DNA of 16,227 nt from an uncultured Eubacteriales bacterium (GTDB taxonomy: Bacteria; Bacillota; Clostridia; Monoglobales; Monoglobaceae), in the NCBI GenBank assembly GCA_900542675.1, contig UQOT01000048.1:1-16227 (forward strand), in the 5' to 3' direction. Each line of letters starts with the position of its first letter. Within the stretch, counting starts at the first letter, position 1. Under the pieces are notes generated by a model that did not search any database, was not told the DNA's origin, and worked only from the letters and a program-made list of their open reading frames with translations. The position numbers and the translations under genes are program-made. Of the stretch, positions 14,451 through 16,227 are shown one piece after another.

Positions 14451-15446
14451 TTATTTCTCGTCGTTCCACGAATAGAGCTTTCTGATTTCTGCACCTACGT
14501 GCTCGAGCTGATGGTCTGCCTTAATTCTTCTTGTAGCGTTGAAGTGCGGGCGGTTAACCGCATTCTCGGCAATCCAGCTCTTTGCAAATGTACCGTCCTG
14601 AATTTCAGAGAGAACCTTCTTCATTTCCTTCTTGGTATCCTCAGTGATAATTCTCTTACCGATTTCATAGTCGCCGAACTCAGCCGTGTCTGAGATTGAG
14701 TGTCTCATCTCGCTAAATCCGCCGTGGTAGATAAGGTCAACAATGAGCTTCATCTCGTGGATACACTCAAAGTATGCGTTCTGCGGGTCATAGCCTGCTT
14801 CAACAAGTGTTTCAAAGCCTGCCTGCATCAAGGCTGTAACGCCGCCGCAAAGAACTGCCTGCTCACCGAAGAGGTCGGTCTCTGTCTCCATCTTGAATGT
14901 TGTCTCAAGCACGCCGGCTCTTGCGCCGCCGATACCTGCTGCATATGCAAGACCGAGATCCATAGCGTTGCCTGTTGCATCCTGATGTACAGCAACAAGA
15001 CACGGTACGCCCTTGCCTGCAACATACTCACTGCGAACAGTGTGACCCGGGCCCTTGGGCGCAATCATAATTACGTCAACGTCCTTCGGCGGAGTAATGA
15101 GCTGGAAGTGGATGTTAAAGCCGTGTGCGAACGCGAGTACATTACCCGGCTCAAGGTTCGGCTTAATCGACTCCTCATAGAGCTTAGCCTGCTTCTCATC
15201 ATTTATCAAAATCATGATAATGTCGGCCTTCTTAGCAGCCTCGTCCGAGGTGTAAACCTCAAAACCTGCTTCCTCGGCAATCTTCCACGACTTACTGCCG
15301 TTATAAAGACCGATGATAACGTTAACGCCGCTCTCCTTAAGGTTGAGCGCGTGAGCGTGACCCTGACTGCCGTAACCGATGATTGCAACCGTCTTGTTAT
15401 TTAATAGACCTAAATTACAATCGCTTTCATGATATAACTTTGCCAT
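14451..15446 (-). CDS. ilvC: Ketol-acid reductoisomerase
   Basis: This 331-residue class I enzyme does the Mg-dependent alkyl shift and NAD(P)H reduction of acetolactate or acetohydroxybutyrate, the second common step to valine and isoleucine. It shows the Rossmann motif GYGSQG (24-29), His108, APKGPGH (Lys131) and the metal ligands Asp191 and Glu195 in ETDLFGEQ. The cofactor-specificity loop reads GLYNGSKSW (46-54): two serines suit the NADPH phosphate, but Tyr stands where Arg is frequent. ATG 15446 was chosen because GGAGGAA (15453-15459) lies seven bases ahead; the longer frame from TTG 15461 runs through that site. It follows ilvN by 74 bp. Confidence 0.97.
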   Translation of the reverse strand: MAKLYHESDCNLGLLNNKTVAIIGYGSQGHAHALNLKESGVNVIIGLYNGSKSWKIAEEAGFEVYTSDEAAKKADIIMILINDEKQAKLYEESIKPNLEPGNVLAFAHGFNIHFQLITPPKDVDVIMIAPKGPGHTVRSEYVAGKGVPCLVAVHQDATGNAMDLGLAYAAGIGGARAGVLETTFKMETETDLFGEQAVLCGGVTALMQAGFETLVEAGYDPQNAYFECIHEMKLIVDLIYHGGFSEMRHSISDTAEFGDYEIGKRIITEDTKKEMKKVLSEIQDGTFAKSWIAENAVNRPHFNATRRIKADHQLEHVGAEIRKLYSWNDEK

Positions 15447-15520
15447 TTTAAATTCCTCCAATATATTAAATTAATATTATTTCTCTAATGTTTTTATCCC
15501 GCTGCGGGGAATGAACAGGT

Positions 15521-16039
15521 TTAGTCCTCTTCTGCCTCCGTAGCCGTTCCGCGTTTGAGCCCGGTAAGACCTGTACGCACAAGACCCGCAATCTCAAATT
15601 CATCCATGAGGTTGATAAACGCATTTATCTTGCTCGGTCCGCCCGTGAGTTCAAGTGTCAAAAGCTCACGCGATACATCGATAATACTGGCTCTGAAAAT
15701 CTCCGCCATCTGCATTATCGCTGCCATATTATCCTTTGATTTTACCTTAATCAAGACATGCTCTCTCAGTACCGCCGTGTCCTTATGCAGTTCACATATG
15801 TGTTTTACGACCTCGAGCTTATCGAGCTGATTCTGTATCTGACGGAATGTATTATCATCCGCGTGGGTTACAATTGTCATACGCGAAATATTCGGGTCCT
15901 CGGTCACACCGACCGAAAGACTGTCTATATTATACATACGCCTTGTGAAAAGACCCGAGATACGGCTCAGTACGCCGGCGTGGTTTTCAACGTAAATCGA
16001 CAGAACATGCATTTCTTTTTGTGTTTTCTTATCGCTCAT
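15521..16039 (-). CDS. ilvN: Acetolactate synthase regulatory (small) subunit
   Basis: This 172-residue subunit confers full activity and valine feedback inhibition on the IlvB catalytic subunit. The N-terminal ACT domain is plain: HVLSIYVENHAGVLSRISGLFTRR and YNIDSLSVG (about 11-42). A second ferredoxin-like domain follows (~85-160, LIKVKSKDNMAAIMQMAEIF ... LELTGGPSKINAF). The length is that of the IlvH/IlvN long type. ATG 16039 directly follows the ilvB stop and its AAGGAGGG ribosome site lies inside the ilvB end, so the two are translationally coupled. Confidence 0.96.
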   Translation of the reverse strand: MSDKKTQKEMHVLSIYVENHAGVLSRISGLFTRRMYNIDSLSVGVTEDPNISRMTIVTHADDNTFRQIQNQLDKLEVVKHICELHKDTAVLREHVLIKVKSKDNMAAIMQMAEIFRASIIDVSRELLTLELTGGPSKINAFINLMDEFEIAGLVRTGLTGLKRGTATEAEED

Positions 16040-16227
16040 TTACTTACCCTCCTTACCGCCGTCCGATGTTATTTCAATTTCGAGTATCGGCTCCTCTATC
16101 GACTGACCGCCCGGAACCATCGGGAGAACCGACGCGTCGGAATTGATAATACAATTAATTACGCTCGGCTTACCCGTTAAACTCAGCGCCTCTTTGAGCG
16201 CTGTCTTGAACTCGTCAATATTTGTAA
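16040..16227 (-). CDS. ilvB: Acetolactate synthase catalytic (large) subunit, C-terminal 61 residues
   Basis: Only the last 61 codons are in the window. They read KTALKEALSLTGKPSVINC, then SVLPMVPGGQSIEEPILE, the usual end of the thiamine-diphosphate AHAS large subunit, where the MVP motif closes the protein. The stop TAA (16040-16042) abuts the ilvN ATG. The promoter and any leader or attenuator of the ilvBNC operon lie beyond the right edge. Confidence 0.92.
   Translation of the reverse strand, partial: TNIDEFKTALKEALSLTGKPSVINCIINSDASVLPMVPGGQSIEEPILEIEITSDGGKEGK

Noticed and set aside
1..16227. CRISPR arrays, tRNA or rRNA genes, integrases or transposases
   Set aside because: No evenly spaced direct repeats, no cloverleaf or rRNA sequence and no recombinase motif were recognised on either strand.

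Overview
The window looks like the chromosome of a mid-GC Bacillota, most likely a gut-type member of class Clostridia. This is inferred from Clostridia-like protein sequences, strong AAGGAGG-type ribosome binding sites and repeat elements that carry CCCCCTCAG motifs. No taxonomic marker gene is present. All complete genes use TAA or TAG stops.

Layout, left to right. (1) 1-2039 (-): a secreted, modular family 3 glycoside hydrolase whose C-terminus lies off the left edge. It is divergent from (2) 2170-2958 (+), an AraC-type regulator that is the obvious candidate to control it. (3) 2959-3415: a gene-free gap between convergent genes, holding a ~310-bp repeat element (R1). (4) 3416-7052 (-): a ruvA-ruvB-metG operon with a clear promoter at 7089-7117. 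(5) 7315-12105 (-): leuB, leuD, leuC and cimA (citramalate synthase), with a 161-bp inverted-repeat element between leuD and leuB, a leuB terminator, a symmetric two-way promoter before leuC and a separate cimA promoter. (6) 12181-14400: an AT-rich accessory island with four small Xre-family HTH regulators and two copies of a ~71-residue zinc-ribbon gene. The first copy carries an in-frame TGA. A second copy of the repeat element (R2) lies between them. (7) 14451-16227 (-): ilvC, ilvN and the 3' end of ilvB.

How the genes fit together. IlvBN makes acetolactate or acetohydroxybutyrate and IlvC reduces and isomerises it. CimA condenses pyruvate with acetyl-CoA to citramalate, and LeuCD plus LeuB convert that to 2-oxobutyrate for isoleucine; the same LeuCDB enzymes also serve leucine. 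The window therefore holds most of a branched-chain amino acid cluster, without leuA and ilvD, split in two by the HTH/zinc-ribbon island. A terminator after ilvC, a hairpin after the HTH operon and a fresh promoter before cimA suggest that the island is transcriptionally insulated from the biosynthetic genes.

The least explained parts are the island with its duplicated divergent HTH / zinc-ribbon arrangement, the R1/R2 element family, the leuD-leuB inverted repeat and the palindromic leuC promoter.
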